From: Thelonectria olida
Lineage: Eukaryota; Ascomycota; Sordariomycetes; Hypocreales; Nectriaceae
Assembly: GCA_020736575.1 (NCBI GenBank)
Contig: JAGPYM010000014.1
Location: 744,001 to 808,000, forward strand
Length of the DNA: 64,000 nucleotides
Direction: 5' to 3'
A program made the translations under genes and the position numbers. Below the pieces are notes generated by a model. The model worked only from the letters and a program-made list of their open reading frames with translations. It had not been told where the DNA came from and searched no databases. Below, in pieces: positions 51,236 through 63,509 of this stretch; within the stretch, counting starts at the first letter, position 1, and every line of letters begins with the position of its first letter.

Positions 51236-53659
51236 GTTGATGGTTGATGTGGTGTTTGGGTTCCTATTGTGTGTGTGTGTGTGCTTGTGTTGTGATGATG
51301 GAAGTAAAAGCATTCATCCATGGACGGTTCTGGCCTGTTTATATATTCAACATACGCGCATTGAACGGCATGTCGCCCTCTTCAATTCCTCGAATGATGC
51401 ATCACCTCTCCAAGAAAACCACCCACTGAAGCCGACTCGGAGAGAGCTTCCTGTCAGAAGTAACATGGAACGTGCATTTCTCCCCTACACCGAGCAACCC
51501 GCCACCATGGACAAGGAACATGCAAGGAATATTCCGGAAGATGTCTCCCATCTCACTATATTGACTTGCCCCGGGAACTCAGGAATCATCAAAGTTTAAC
51601 TCGGACGAACCTAAGCCGCATCTATTAACGTCTCTTATTATGCAAGCATCGCTCCGGAGGGATCGAAGGGGAGCGGCTGTCCCGGAGGATCTGCCATCGG
51701 TCCGTTTGTTACGTATTGATCGCCTTAATCTCAAAACTGAAACTGAAACGGAGGGACACACTCAAATTGAGGCTTGCTCGAAGCCTAATTCGTGCATCCA
51801 GGCCTCATAATTAATGTGCATCACACAGCTGTTGGTTGCAGCCATCTCGGATTGCTTCGTGATTCGGTTGTGCATGTTCCAGACTCAAGGTAGCATAATA
51901 CATGCTTGTGAAAGTTGAAAACAAAAGAAAGAAAAAATCAGTTAATACATATTCTCAAACAGTGTTTGTTTATTTATCTTATTGCTCATAGTTGCACCTG
52001 AATCCAAGATCATGTCCAGCCTGGTCGCCCTCGTTCTATCTTCGCCGCATCTAAAAGAAATCAAGCGAAGCCCTACTCCCAGTTTCTTATTTCAATTCAC
52101 CTGATTCCTAGGCTTAGACTAGCAGTGAGATGCTGCACAAAAAAGGAAGCGGAAGATTATCTTCCGGGCCTCCATTCAGCATAGCATCATTAATCGGCAT
52201 CTTTCAACATGCCGAACACGAAACATGAGCACTCGTGTCATGATGCGGAAAGCGGCAGTACGTAATGAAATGATGCAAGAAAATCTGAAACAGAGGCCGT
52301 TCTCTCCCTTGCCACTGCAATGGGTGCATCCTTCGAATACGGGGATTTTGGCGTTCTAGACTGTTCTCCAACACCGCGGCCACAACCTGGCCGAGGCACA
52401 TGCAAGCCCATGGGTCATGAGAGTATCTCGGTCCGACAGCGGGAAAGTGGACTTGAGGCGGATAAGTCCACTTGATGCCATGGTCTTTTGGTATCTCAAT
52501 TCTCTGAGAGAGAACGGCTTGCATCATTCGTCGGAACGAAGTCTCCCGCTGCTTTGGACCCAACATGCCGTCTTATCAGGGTGAATTGCTCGATTCTCAA
52601 TTCTTCTGACCTTACATATAATAATATGCCCTCAAGCCAAAATACGGAATGCCAATACAACTTCTGAACATAAGGAAGATTCTTTTCTCTTTTTTGCACA
52701 GCCGTGGCGTGATGGGACACTACCTAGGCAATAGACAAACCCTACCACCTCACCACTCTTTTACGGTTCCTTTCACCCGTATGAGCCGTTTCGTTTATGA
52801 GAATTGGCGTTTGTAGCCAAACTCTGTCGGCATCTACCGAGCCTCCAAACTCAGATCGAAGAGCCCCCGTGCAGATTACAGGGGAGGACTTGTTCCTTGG
52901 TCACTGGAGAGGGTGGTCGAGTGGCCTGTCGCGGGTTGCCGGGGTGCCATTGTCCGACAGGCGCCAGGCTTGAAATGGACGCGGAACGTGTCCCTCCGCG
53001 ACACGACTGCCCTGAACAGGCAAGGTGTTGATCTTTGGCTTGGTCATGATCATGACTAACCGAGAGTCGGTCTAACGAGTCACCGAGCTGGCTGGAGCAT
53101 GGCCATCCCATGAGTTGGGAAGCTCTTTGGATTCTGGGAAAGGGGGACGACGAGGTGTGGTCTCTAATTCTATGTTGGCCAGGCTGTCAGGTAGGACGCC
53201 TTCCATCCCTCTTCACCTCGAACTGGCGGTAGGCTTGTACCCCGGATTTTCTTCCCCGGCCGATCTCCACCCCCTGGTCCCCGTGATGAACACCCACCTG
53301 CACAGGAGAACCACGCCATGGGAGTTTACCCCAAACTCATCCTCGCCACACGTCTCTTCACCTCGTGTGCCTTGTTGGATGCCGGCGCTATCCCTTTCCA
53401 TTTATCAGTTGTTCATGCCACCTCTCCAAGCCATTCACCGCAACCTCGTTGATGCCTGAGCCTTCTGAGAATCTGTCGCATGACTCGCTTCAATCTCGCG
53501 TGATTCTCCTCCCTCATCCAGCCGACAGCCCTCTCTGCCATCCGAGCCAAAGGCATTTTTGAGCCAGCAAATCCGACGGACAATTGCAGACGACGAACAG
53601 CGAGAAGATGTACTACCAATGTATATCAACCCAGTCGCGCTTTGTCAAAAGCCAGCTAA
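51236..53659. other. Gene-poor 2.4 kb intergenic region
   Basis: This holds the divergent promoters of the small secreted protein and the next Zn2Cys6 gene. The leader of the secreted-protein gene contains a GT/CA run (51268-51284). A minus-strand frame at 52204-52566 and plus frames near 53115-53459 have no motif or splice continuation. No mobile element recognised. Confidence 0.5.
51268..51284. repeat. (GT)n microsatellite
   Basis: About eight GT units (CA on the transcribed strand) in the 5' leader of the small secreted protein gene. Confidence 0.7.
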
Positions 53660-55872
53660 ATGACCCATCTCAAAGTCCAGGGCGTACAAGAAGCGAACCG
53701 CGCATCAGAGTCTCACGGCCAAGATGACCAGGACAGCAAACCCACCAAGAGCCCTCATGCTTGCGCCGAATGCCAGCGTCGAAAGATTCGCTGCGATGGT
53801 AAGCAGCCCTGTCGACAATGTATCTCGAGTCGCCCCCGAAAGCGATGTTTCTACGACAAGCACCGCAAGCGACTGCTTCCATCACGAAAGTTCGTTTCGA
53901 ACCAGTCACTTGTTCATGGGCCTGTTATTAATGACGGAAATTAGGACTCTACAAGACCTGTCGCAGAGTCTCGAAGAATGCCATACCGTTTTGGGGCGTC
54001 TTTATCCCGGCCATGACGTTACATCCCTTGTAAAACTATCACGACAAGAACTTTGCAGCCTGTTGAAACTGCCAGCAGCAGACTCGGCAGAGTCTCTTCC
54101 GTCTCCCTCTCTGTCCTTGCAGGATGGCTCCCTCAACCTCGAGCAAATGCCCACCCCAGAGTCCGAATGGGACGAAGAGCGGCGGAATCGGGATCCTATC
54201 CCTGCGGAAGCTGACGATATCAATGCTCTCTCGCTGACCATGGATAGCCAGGCTTCATATCTAGGCGCCTCCTCGATAAAAGCAGCTTTCATGGTCATGC
54301 TAAAGATTCAGCCTCAACTGCGGACTACACTAACATCACCCCCAAATCGCAGCAGTGAGGACCGTTCCGCGATTCTTCGTCAGCCTATCGAATCCACAAA
54401 GGAAAGCTCGCCTATATCTTGGACTTGGAAAGGCCAGACATTCGTGGATGCATACTTCAAATGTCTGCACCTCTTCACGCCAATGTTGGACGAGGTTTCC
54501 TTTCGTGCCGACTATCTCAAGGGCCAACGCAATGACGCCCCTTGGCTCGCTTTGCTCAACATGGTCTTCGCGATGGGCAGCATCATGGCTACCACATCAA
54601 AGGACCTAAACCATATCTATTACTCTCACCAGGCCATGGGCCATTTGAATCTCAGCGCTTTAGGAAGCAGCCATATCGAAACGGTGCAGGCTCTGACACT
54701 TCTTGGTGGCCATTACCTCCACTATATCAACAGACCGAACATGGGCAACGCCATCATGGGCGCCACGATCAGGATGGCAAGTGCGCTAGGCTTACATCGT
54801 GAGTCGGTCATGCAAAATAACAGTGACGCCGCGACAATCGAAACCCGGCGACGGACGTGGTGGTCCATCTTCTGTCTCGACACCTGGGCCACGACAACCA
54901 TGGGTCGCCCCTCGTTTGGAAGATGGGGCCCTGCGATTAACATTGAGCCACCAAGGTTGAAGACAACTCAGGTAATCATATTGACAGCCTCTTGTCCCCT
55001 CTTCGTTGCTCGGAGCCTTCTAACTTGGACTACATTAGGAGGAAGATGACTCAGCGCAGCACTCAGGCATCATGCCACTTCTCGAAAATATCAAGTTCTG
55101 TAAAATCGCCACTCAGGTGCAGGACATGCTGGCGGTGTTCCCTCTGCTCGAGACAAGCGACCGGGATCATCTAGATCGGAAACTTGTCAACTGGTACAAC
55201 GACCTTCCACGGCTACTCCGAACGAACGAGCCCTGTACTGAACCACTCAGTCTTTCGCGATGCTGCATGAGATGGCGGTACTGGAATCTGCGCCTTCTAC
55301 TCTACCGTCCTATACTATTGACATTGGCCAGCAATGGCAAGGTGGCCGTGGCCGAGCAGGACTTGGCTGCTATAGAAACGTGTCGAGAACTGGCCAAAAC
55401 GACGATAGAAGACGTAGCAGATCAGTGGCTCCGTCACACCATGTCCGGTTGGAATGCCGTTTGGTTCTTGTACCAGGCAGCAATGGTGCCCCTTATTAGT
55501 ACCCTGTGGCAGCCAGAGAGTCCATGCCGTGCCGACTGGCAAAAGCAGATTGAAACGATCCTTGGGGTTTTCGATGCGATTGAGGATTGGTCGCTTACGG
55601 CTCGACGCAGCGCAGACGTTGTGCGTCGAATCTATCAAGCAAGCCGCCAAAATCCTGCTCCAATCGATTCTGCCCCTCAAGTATGGGGGGAAGAAATAAG
55701 TCAGGCAGAAGGAGACAGCAATATTTCGCCCTTTGGGTTTGAGATGGATGACGTGGTGAATATGTTGGACCAGGACTGGCTGTGGGATGTTGATGGGCTA
55801 CTCTGGGAACAAGAAACTGCACCAGTAGCAGAGGACGACTTTGGCTACGAAATGCCGCATGATTCTGTATAG
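53660..55872 (+). CDS. Zn2Cys6 transcription factor, related to the one at 47.6 kb, 696 aa
   Basis: Nuclear regulator. Exons 53660-53889, 53945-54971, 55039-55872. The first intron (GTTCGT donor) joins LPSRK to TLQDLSQ; the second joins KTTQ to EEDDS. Zinc cluster HACAECQRRKIRCDGKQPCRQC...RKRC at about residues 34-64, followed by a heptad-like linker (LQDLSQSLEECHTVLGRL). Middle domain: FVDAYFKCLHLFTPMLDE, VQALTLLGGHYLHYINRPN, IRMASALGLHRES, RRRTWWSIFCLDTW, TTMGRPSF. The C-terminus is acidic and aromatic (MLDQDWLWDVDGLLWEQE), a plausible activation region. The match of VQA..LLG.YL..I.RPN and GLHRE with the 47.6 kb protein marks them as the same subfamily. Confidence 0.9.
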
Positions 55873-56123
55873 CATCTTTCGATGTGCGATTTTGGTAGAT
55901 GTCGGCTTCAGATATAGCACCGACACCTGGAACGGAAAAGGAGGGCATTAGTGCTGGCGACGAGCTGGACAAAGTGAGCACCTTCACCTTGCAAGTATAT
56001 TGATTTCAACTACAACGGGAGATCCATGCTTCCAGTGATGATGATCTAATTGGTTCATTCGATTGATTTCCTTTTGCGCATGGCATTGTCTATATCTATA
56101 CCCAGCCGCTCTTCCCCCCTCCC

Positions 56124-57122
56124 TCAGGGCAGGCAGTATCCTCCATCAATCAAGATGTCGCTTCCAGTCATGTACGTCGATGCGTCACTTGCCAGGTATA
56201 GATAGAGTCCCTTGATTTCCTTCACATGCCCTTGCCTTCCCAGCGCAGCCATACGATAGGCTTCATTGATGGCGAAGGGGCTCGCACCCATCTTGGTGTC
56301 AAAGAAGCCGGGTGACACAATGTTCACTCGGGCAAATTCTCGCCATTCGCGGGCCAAGGACTTGCCAAAATGCGTGATGAAGGCCTTGGTGCTGTTGTAG
56401 ACTGGCTGATCGGTGGGAACATTGACAATGTGTGCGCTCATGCTCGAGGTGATGATGAGAACCCCTGAGCCTTGGCGCTTGAAGACTTCGCCGACGTACT
56501 TGGAGCAATAGACAACTCCATTCACTGTTCAAGCTAATCAGTACGATAATTACAGTGTTATTTTTAGGGGCGCACCCACCGTTAACAGACATTTGCTTGT
56601 CGAATTCCTCCAGCGTCTGCTCCAGGATGGGCTTCGAAATTGCCATGCCCGCATTTGCGATAAAGACATCTATTTTGCCAAAGTCGTCCAGAACCTTGGC
56701 AATGGTGGCTTGCACATTCTCGGCGTTTGAAACTGTGATTCAGATCAGCGGGTGAGATGGCAATCTCGATCCCAGTGTGATTCAACCCACCATCCACCTT
56801 GTAGGCGACCGTCTTGATGCCGTGAGTCTCGGCAATTTCCTCTGCCTTTGCGACAGCAGCGTCATTCCTATTGACTCAAGTCAGACGCGGCCTTGCTTCA
56901 CATTCGTGTCGAGCTGACTCACGAGTTATACCAGAAGGCAACGTTAGCGTGGGCTTCGGCCATGGACTCCGCCACAGACAGGCCCAGACCGTCAGCGGCA
57001 CCTGTGACAACAACGACCTTTCCGGCCATGTTGAACTGCTCGAGGACATTGGACGGCGTGGTTGGGAAAGGCCGGGGGAAGCCATCCCGGACCACTGCGC
57101 AGTCTTCAAAGTTCATGGACAT
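56124..57122 (-). CDS. Short-chain dehydrogenase/reductase, sorbose-reductase-like, 276 aa
   Basis: NAD(P)H-dependent oxidoreductase. Exons 57122-56923, 56867-56791, 56732-56580, 56524-56124; introns of 55, 58 and 55 nt join as WYNS|NDAAVAK, YKVD|VSNAENV and MSVN|VNGVVYC, restoring the SDR core. Cofactor loop TGAADGLG (about 40-47), IANAG, catalytic Ser in ITSSMSAH, YNSTK pair, SPGFFDT, and C-terminal LIDGGYCLP. The start at 57122 is preferred; an in-frame ATG at 57188 would add 22 residues. It resembles fungal L-sorbose/xylulose reductases (Sou1 group). It converges with the Zn2Cys6 gene upstream, with 251 bp between the stops. Confidence 0.9.
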
Positions 57123-58393
57123 TTCGGCCGTGTTTCTGGTGTTTTTGGGAAGATTTCGGGTATGTTGAAGCGTTGAATCATCAAACAAACATTCATAGAC
57201 TCCCTTTTATACCTTCTACACTGCGCTTTGTTCCCCAAGAGACACAGGCGCACAAATCAGTGTATGGAGGCCGACTCCACACCTCGGAGCTCTGTGCCCC
57301 GAAGCAAGGTGAGGGGAAGTTTGTTAGCGTCAGCCCAGCATGAAACGTTGGCCACTGGAGGGAGCTTGGAGAGTTGTTGAGTGGTGCGGCTGATATGTCA
57401 TCTTACATGATTGTCAGAGGACGGCTGCCCAACGTTACTATATGCCGGTCGACCCAACTCCGCATAAAGAAAGGAGAGAAGAGACAACGAGTGTAGAATG
57501 GACATTTCCCCGTTTCAGAGCTATCCCATTTGTAGATGATGCATGATGGTCTAACATCAGGCTCACCACCTGTGGCGTAATTCAGGTACCCTACAGCAGA
57601 ACGGCAATGATAAGTCTTCAACTCGCATGGACAAGACGACTTCAATTTTAATACCATGGAATATTGAATGCGTGAAATAATTTGGAAGACATTTTTGACT
57701 AATTGTATAGTCGCTTAACCATTGACAATCTTGCGTGGGCTTGTCTCGAAGTCGGCATAATAACTGTCAGTCTTATTTTCAGATCTAAAATAGGTAGTTA
57801 TATCACACTTGCCAGCTCACTGTTCGTATTCTAACCCTTGGCTCGGCATAGGGAGGACAACACTAAACCTTCTTATCCATTCTTGGGCAATAAACTGCAT
57901 CAAGTACATTTTGGGGTAATAACACGCATCTCTAGGCACAAATCTCCCATATCTTCATCGAGACATAACCATTTGGCAGCTTGGCATTTGTAATCCCAGA
58001 GAATCTAACCGTTCAGGGCAATTTTTACCTTGTGGCGCGCCCTCTTTGAATGTACTCATTTGGCGTTATCTGTTATGATAGACACTGATAGCAACCTTTT
58101 TACCCGTTGGAGCTATTATTATTGCGCCAGATTAATCTTCCCGCAAACTGACATCGGTATCTCTTATCATGAACGTCGCCTGAGGTACATTCGCTATCTA
58201 CACAATGGAAGTCATCCGACCTACTCCAGATAACCGCCATTAAGCGCTGTTGATGGAAGGGCGTTCCTTTCAAGATATTTGTGTACAAATACCGGCCTCA
58301 ATCCTGTGAAGTGCTGGTACATGGAGACTGGTTTTCAGCATTACATGTACAATCATTGTGACACACCAGAACTCGTCCCCCAACTTCATCATC
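57123..58393. other. Intergenic, divergent promoters of SDR and split-barrel gene
   Basis: About 1.3 kb, A/T-rich from about 57650 onward. No supported gene or repeat. An ATG at 58358 in frame with the next gene is a possible alternative start. Confidence 0.45.
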
Positions 58394-59206
58394 ATGGGCC
58401 ATTTCAACCTCGAATATCCAAAAGAAGCCGTCAATACGGTTAAACGTTATAATGCCCACGCCGTGTACGCGCTAGAAACCATTCACAGGATTGTGAATAC
58501 ATGCCAGATCCTGCATGTATCTTTTACCACCACCACTCAGCCATTTCCCGTCACTCTCCCGATGATCGGCCAGATGGGCTCTTACGACCGACCGAGCGCT
58601 GATCTTGGCGACCCGTTGGATATTTACCTTCATGGCTACGTCTCTTCCCGCCTGATGAATACCTGTAGAGGTAGTACCAATGACGAGGCGAATGGTGACA
58701 ACAATGAGGGCATGCCCGTCTGCATCGCCGCTTCTCACGTCGACGGTCTGGTCTTGGCTCTAGCATCCTACTCGCACAACTACAACTATCGATCGACAGT
58801 CCTCTACGGTTATGCGACTCCGGTCAAGGATGAAGAAGAGAAACTTTATGCCATGGAACTCATTACGAACAGTGTCGTGCCCGACCGATGGCGTCACACC
58901 CGACAGCCCATCACCAATGCCGAGATTCAGAGCACCGGCATCCTCAAGGTTCGCATCAGCTCGGGAAGCGCAAAGATTAGTGCCGGGCAAGCGACTGATG
59001 ACAAGACGGACATGAGCAACGAAGCAATGCTCGACTCCACTTGGACGGGCGTCTTGCCCATCTATTCGACAATGGGGGAGCCGGTTCCCAGCTCCTATAA
59101 CCGTGTGAAACTGCCGACTTACGTCTCCGAGTTTGCAGGCGATTACAACGCGGACAACAAGGAGTTGTCCCTGAAGGCGGCACAGGGGGAACGTCGCGCT
59201 CTGTAG
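58394..59206 (+). CDS. Pyridoxamine-phosphate-oxidase-like FMN split-barrel protein, 270 aa
   Basis: Predicted flavin-nucleotide-binding protein of the PNPOx-like split-barrel superfamily. It is a single exon. The start at 58394 (MGHFNLEYPKE) was chosen over 58358. Features: NTVKRYNAHAVYALETIHRIVN, HVSFTTTTQPFPVTLPMIGQMG, DIYLHGYVSSRLMN, PVCIAASHVDGLVLALASYSH, YRSTVLYGYA, and ITNSVVPDRWRHTRQPITNAEI. These match fungal homologues of bacterial 5-nitroimidazole-reductase-like proteins that lack the substrate residues of true PNPOx. The C-terminal 60 residues are polar. Enzymatic activity is unknown. Confidence 0.86.
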   Translation: MGHFNLEYPKEAVNTVKRYNAHAVYALETIHRIVNTCQILHVSFTTTTQPFPVTLPMIGQMGSYDRPSADLGDPLDIYLHGYVSSRLMNTCRGSTNDEANGDNNEGMPVCIAASHVDGLVLALASYSHNYNYRSTVLYGYATPVKDEEEKLYAMELITNSVVPDRWRHTRQPITNAEIQSTGILKVRISSGSAKISAGQATDDKTDMSNEAMLDSTWTGVLPIYSTMGEPVPSSYNRVKLPTYVSEFAGDYNADNKELSLKAAQGERRAL

Positions 59207-61623
59207 TAGGGGAACGGGAGAGGAACTGCGTACGGGCGTACTATGATCATGTCGTCATCTATGGCATACATCTCTCGGCTGGCTGGTTTTGATGAGGGTA
59301 TTTCAGTGCTGGTGAATGGTGGCTTGAAGCGGTGTGTTAACACGGAGGATGATGTCGCCCGTCGGCGATAGTGTCTAAGTCAAGGTGTGGAATTCGGATG
59401 ATTTTAGACGAATAAGAAGAAAGAATATGACACGGGACGATGGGCCTAAGATTAAAGGAGATTTTTTACATGCAACTTGTTGTGACTAGATATCACATAA
59501 CAGCCATCGATGACCGATGAATCGATCGTTGCGAGATCTGACAGAGGTGACAATCAGTATGCATCCTTTTCTAGAATAAGCATGGATTGGGTCAAGATGG
59601 AAAACAAAGAGCTTATTGTCTCTCATCGGACAACCCGAAACATTTCGGGCTCATCTCACTGCTTTGTCACTTCCAATAAGCAACTATTAGAAGCATGTAA
59701 GCGGTTCAGCTCGTTCTAGATTCTTCTCTTCCGGGCCGACCCTGTTTAACTTGCATTTGATCAGCTGGCATGACACCTTTGGAAACGTTTTGGGCTGCGT
59801 ACCTTCCATGCACGCTGTTCCTAGTCAGCTTCAAGTCTCAACGGGAACAACCGCTCGCTCCCGGGCCCACCACCTCGCTCTGCAATCGGCCACTGTCCTT
59901 CCGATTTGAGACATACCCTTGGGCAATACTGCGTCTTAGAATCTCTCCGGCTCGCCGGAGGACGGGACAAGCCTAGAACATGCAGCAGGGGTGTGTGATT
60001 GGGTTGCGTATGCAGTGTGATAGGGCCCAAGGCGGAGATGGGTGCATTCCACCTCAGATCAATTATTGCAACATCGATGAGGCAATGGGGGGCCTAGTCT
60101 TGGCAGCCGGGAGAGGTGCCAAGGCACTTTGTTCTTTGACGGCTGTCGGTTGTGGATAGTCTCCGAAGCCACGGCATATTCTGTCGTGGGCTGGACCGCT
60201 CTCACCAGAAACGAAGTTCAACATGCCCACAAAGAGCGTTTGTGATTTGAAATAGTCATTTGCGAGTTTACCATGACTAGCTGTAGCTTCTTCACGGTCT
60301 AAGTATGGCAATCACAAACGTCACAGTCCCTCCACAGTCCGTGTTGCTTAGTGATGGCCTCGCCCTTGCATAGGTAGCTTAATGAAGCCTCGACAGGTGT
60401 GGAGTTGACAAGAATTCGGTTCATGTCTGTAATCTATGAACATGAACAAACAGGGGAGGGACATCTACCGATCGCTGCCGATCACACTGCCGCAATAGGC
60501 ATCGATAATCCTGGGAATCATATCAAAACGATCCGCCCGGGACCTGCAGGGGGATGATTTGGTATGTCGTTTATTACTCCCATAGAAGCAAAAAAAGAAG
60601 CAACCAAAAAGAGCACCACGGAACCACCCGTGATAAGACGAGCTCCAGAGTAGCAGCCCACTTGGAGCTTTCAACTTGTCGTTTAGTGAGGTACCAAGGT
60701 GACGGCTGAAACCGTTCCCCTTTAGTGATCACACAGCCTGCATGAACGGATCAACGGAATGCTCCTAGAGTCCGAGCCCGCTGTGGGGCTTCCCGACATT
60801 TACTACAGATGATAGATCTTAGCTCTCGATCTGTAACGGATAATAAGCTTTGTGAAGTCGGGGGGTAATTGGAGCTGTTAACGGGGGCAAGGTCGTTGAG
60901 TTCGTCGGGCGCGCTTGTTGTCCGAGACCCCAGCCAGCCAAGCTGTTCTGGCCCGACTCTAAACGAGATCGGAGAGTGAGATGTCCGTTATCCTTCGGGA
61001 GACATTGCAAGCATGAGTATGGAGAAGGTCCGGCCGCTTTGGGCTGCTGCTGCTGCTGGTGAGAGAGTAGTGTTCAGTAGTTTTGCTGTCTCATCCACAG
61101 ACCAACACGGCCAACACACAGCACGACGCACAAAAATCAGGGCAAATGCCTCTGTCCCAAATCCGGACCCAGAAAAGCTGAAAGCTGTCTTAACTTGCAT
61201 CGTCTCGGAATACAGCGCATGTGCCCAGCTCCCCCGGGCGACGGGCAGCCAGCGCAGGGTTCCGCAAATGCGAAAGCACTCTGCCTTGTGGAATGTGCGT
61301 CGTGGGTCAGTGTGAACTCTACCAAGGTCGACAACGTTGCGGTATGTGGTGTGGCAGCCGAAAGACTACCGAAAGCGGCCTTGAACGGGAAGGGATCTAC
61401 CCGAGGAGGGCTAACTTGGCCAAGGGGAACCTTGACGATTTGTTCAATGTCGATGAAGGCACCGATGTGATCTGTGTATATAAAGAGAGAGGTCGTCTCC
61501 CATCGAAGAAAAGAGTCTCTCATCACACCCACTACTCTCGACCCGACTACAACCGCCTTGGACTGCAGCCTCAAACACACAAATCACCAACCCGACACCT
61601 CCCAACATCTCAACACCATCAAC
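59207..61623. other. Gene-poor 2.4 kb intergenic region
   Basis: Between the split-barrel gene and the HsbA-like gene. Short frames on both strands lack domains. The right end carries a TATA element (61477-61484) and a C/A-rich leader of the next gene. No element with inverted terminal repeats seen. Confidence 0.5.
61477..61484 (+). promoter_or_regulatory. TATA box of HsbA-like gene
   Basis: TATATAAA followed by GAGAGAG, about 140 bp upstream of the ATG at 61624. The leader between is rich in C/A (CACAC, AACACAC), as in highly expressed mould genes. Confidence 0.65.
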
Positions 61624-62318
61624 ATGAAATTTGCCAACGTTCTCCTCTTCGCTACCGCTGCCGTGGCCGCCCCAGCCCTCGTCGAGCGACAGCAGACCAC
61701 CGCCGTGAGCGTCATCGTCGATGCCGCCAACGGCCTGAACAACACTGTCCAGACCTCAATTACCGAGATCAGTAAGACGCCAGATTAAAGAACATACACC
61801 GACAAAGCTGACCAATATCAGACAACATCATCAATAGCATCACCAACAACGTTGACGCCGAACTCACCGTCCTCATCCAGGCGCAGCTGACGTCCAACAT
61901 CCGGGCCATCGCCACAGCCATTACCACGGCCACCAACTCCACTGTGGGCGCTACCACAGGACTCGTCAATGGAACTGCTGGCGGCCTTGCCCAACTCACA
62001 CAGGACGACGTCGCTGCTATCATCAACGCCCTGAAGACCATTGCCCTTGCCATCGATGCCATCCGCAAACTGATCGTTACCATCAACACCACCCTGCCCG
62101 CCGCCATCAAGAAGCTCGTGCAGAAAGAAGTCAGCGCTGTCAATGCTGCCATCCCCTTGCTAGTCGCTCCCCTAAGCGCCTTCATTGTCGACCTCCAGGC
62201 TTCCATCGCCAGCGGCACCACTGTCACCACCAACCTTGTCGACGTGCTCAAGAGCATTGTCGATGTTCTCAAGACTCTCATCGGCAGCGTGGGTCTCGGT
62301 GGCCTCCTCGGTCTCTAA
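61624..62318 (+). CDS. Secreted HsbA/cell-wall galactomannoprotein-like protein, 214 aa
   Basis: Small secreted helical protein. Exons 61624-61771 and 61822-62318; the 50-nt intron joins TEI to NNIINS. Signal peptide about residues 1-16 (ATAAVAAPA) followed by a short propeptide ending VERQ, close to a KEX2-like context. The mature part is Ala/Ile/Thr/Val-rich amphipathic helices (DDVAAIINALKTIALAIDAIRKLI, shortened here) without Cys and with NTT and NST sequons, the pattern of hydrophobic-surface-binding protein A and Mp1-type galactomannoproteins. C-terminus SVGLGGLLGL. It probably acts at the cell surface or on hydrophobic substrates. No GPI signal is obvious. Confidence 0.82.
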
Positions 62319-63509
62319 ACCGAGACAACACCCGCAAGATGGAACGCAATCTTATATCAATAGATATAGACTCGCAAGATCTGCCCTATAATAGGTAGGG
62401 CCATTGAAAAGGGGACTCCCGGATGATTTTCTTTGTCGCTTCTCTACTTTATAGCACGTGTTAGTATTAGGTAGCCAGTGTGGACTGATCATCCCACGCA
62501 TCAATGCAAACTCCAACAGTTTGACTGCACGATTCCTTAATTGTGATAGCCTATGGCTCAAGCCAAATCTTGAAACAAATCATGATTCCTACGTGAGCCC
62601 TACTCGTGAAACGTGGCCAGAATTGCATTACAGAACATCGTCACGTTCAAGACTTAGTCGAGGTCACATTGGCTGGAATAGTAGCTGTTTCGAGGAACAG
62701 TCACAGATGTCTGTTAGGAGATGATCCGATGCGTCATACTTGTGCATGCTGGGCGTTGGACCCAGGAAGTAAACCTCCGAGATCGTCAGGTCTGGTCCAA
62801 GATACCAATGAAGGAATGACTGCGCGGTGTTCTCTGAGGCCGCGCATATGTCTTTCATAGACGAGCCAAAGTACGGTAACAGGTTTCGAGGCGTCCTCTC
62901 TCTGATCCCTGACACCGATAGCAAAACTGAAGATCAACACGCGACTGGTCATTCATGTGGCGCAATAGGAATTTTTCGTTTGCCTGAATTATCATAGTCA
63001 GTTCACGGTCTTAAGTACGACCGAGCAACGAGTGAGCTGCAACTTTGACTCGGACGCCACTGTGACAGCCACAGAAGTTAGCCCATGCTTAATAAACGGG
63101 TGCTGACCATCTTAACCGAAGCCACAGGTTTAAAGCCCAGATCTATCAAACTCAGTTCGTCAGCCAACCGGGTCACTGAGCTCAGCAGAGGCATCGCCAA
63201 TAAAGTCTAGCTTTACGCAGAGCAAGAAACGGTAAGTTTACGTCTAATTCCTCAGAAACCTGCTAGCCTGGGGTCTGACCGGGGATGCGGGCTTAAGTTC
63301 CTGGCGGCCAAGGATTGAGAGGTATTCGAAGAGATATGGGCAGTTGTGCAGGTATTAATATGGACGAAAACAGCTACCTCCCCACTGCACCATTACCAAC
63401 CACCGTCATGTTGGGGGCATCTTCAATAGAACTAGTCTCTTGCTCCGATCGGCCAGGAGCCTTCTTAGACGTTGCAACGGGTGTGAGATGCCCTTCAAGC
63501 CCAGACTCA
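62319..63509. other. Intergenic between convergent genes
   Basis: About 1.2 kb of 3' flanks. A minus-strand frame at 62664-62924 and a plus-strand frame at 63315-63650 overlap nothing meaningful; the latter runs antisense into the transporter. No gene supported. Confidence 0.45.

Noticed and set aside
52204..52566. 120-codon minus-strand frame
   Set aside because: No homology cue, no splice extension, no promoter context.
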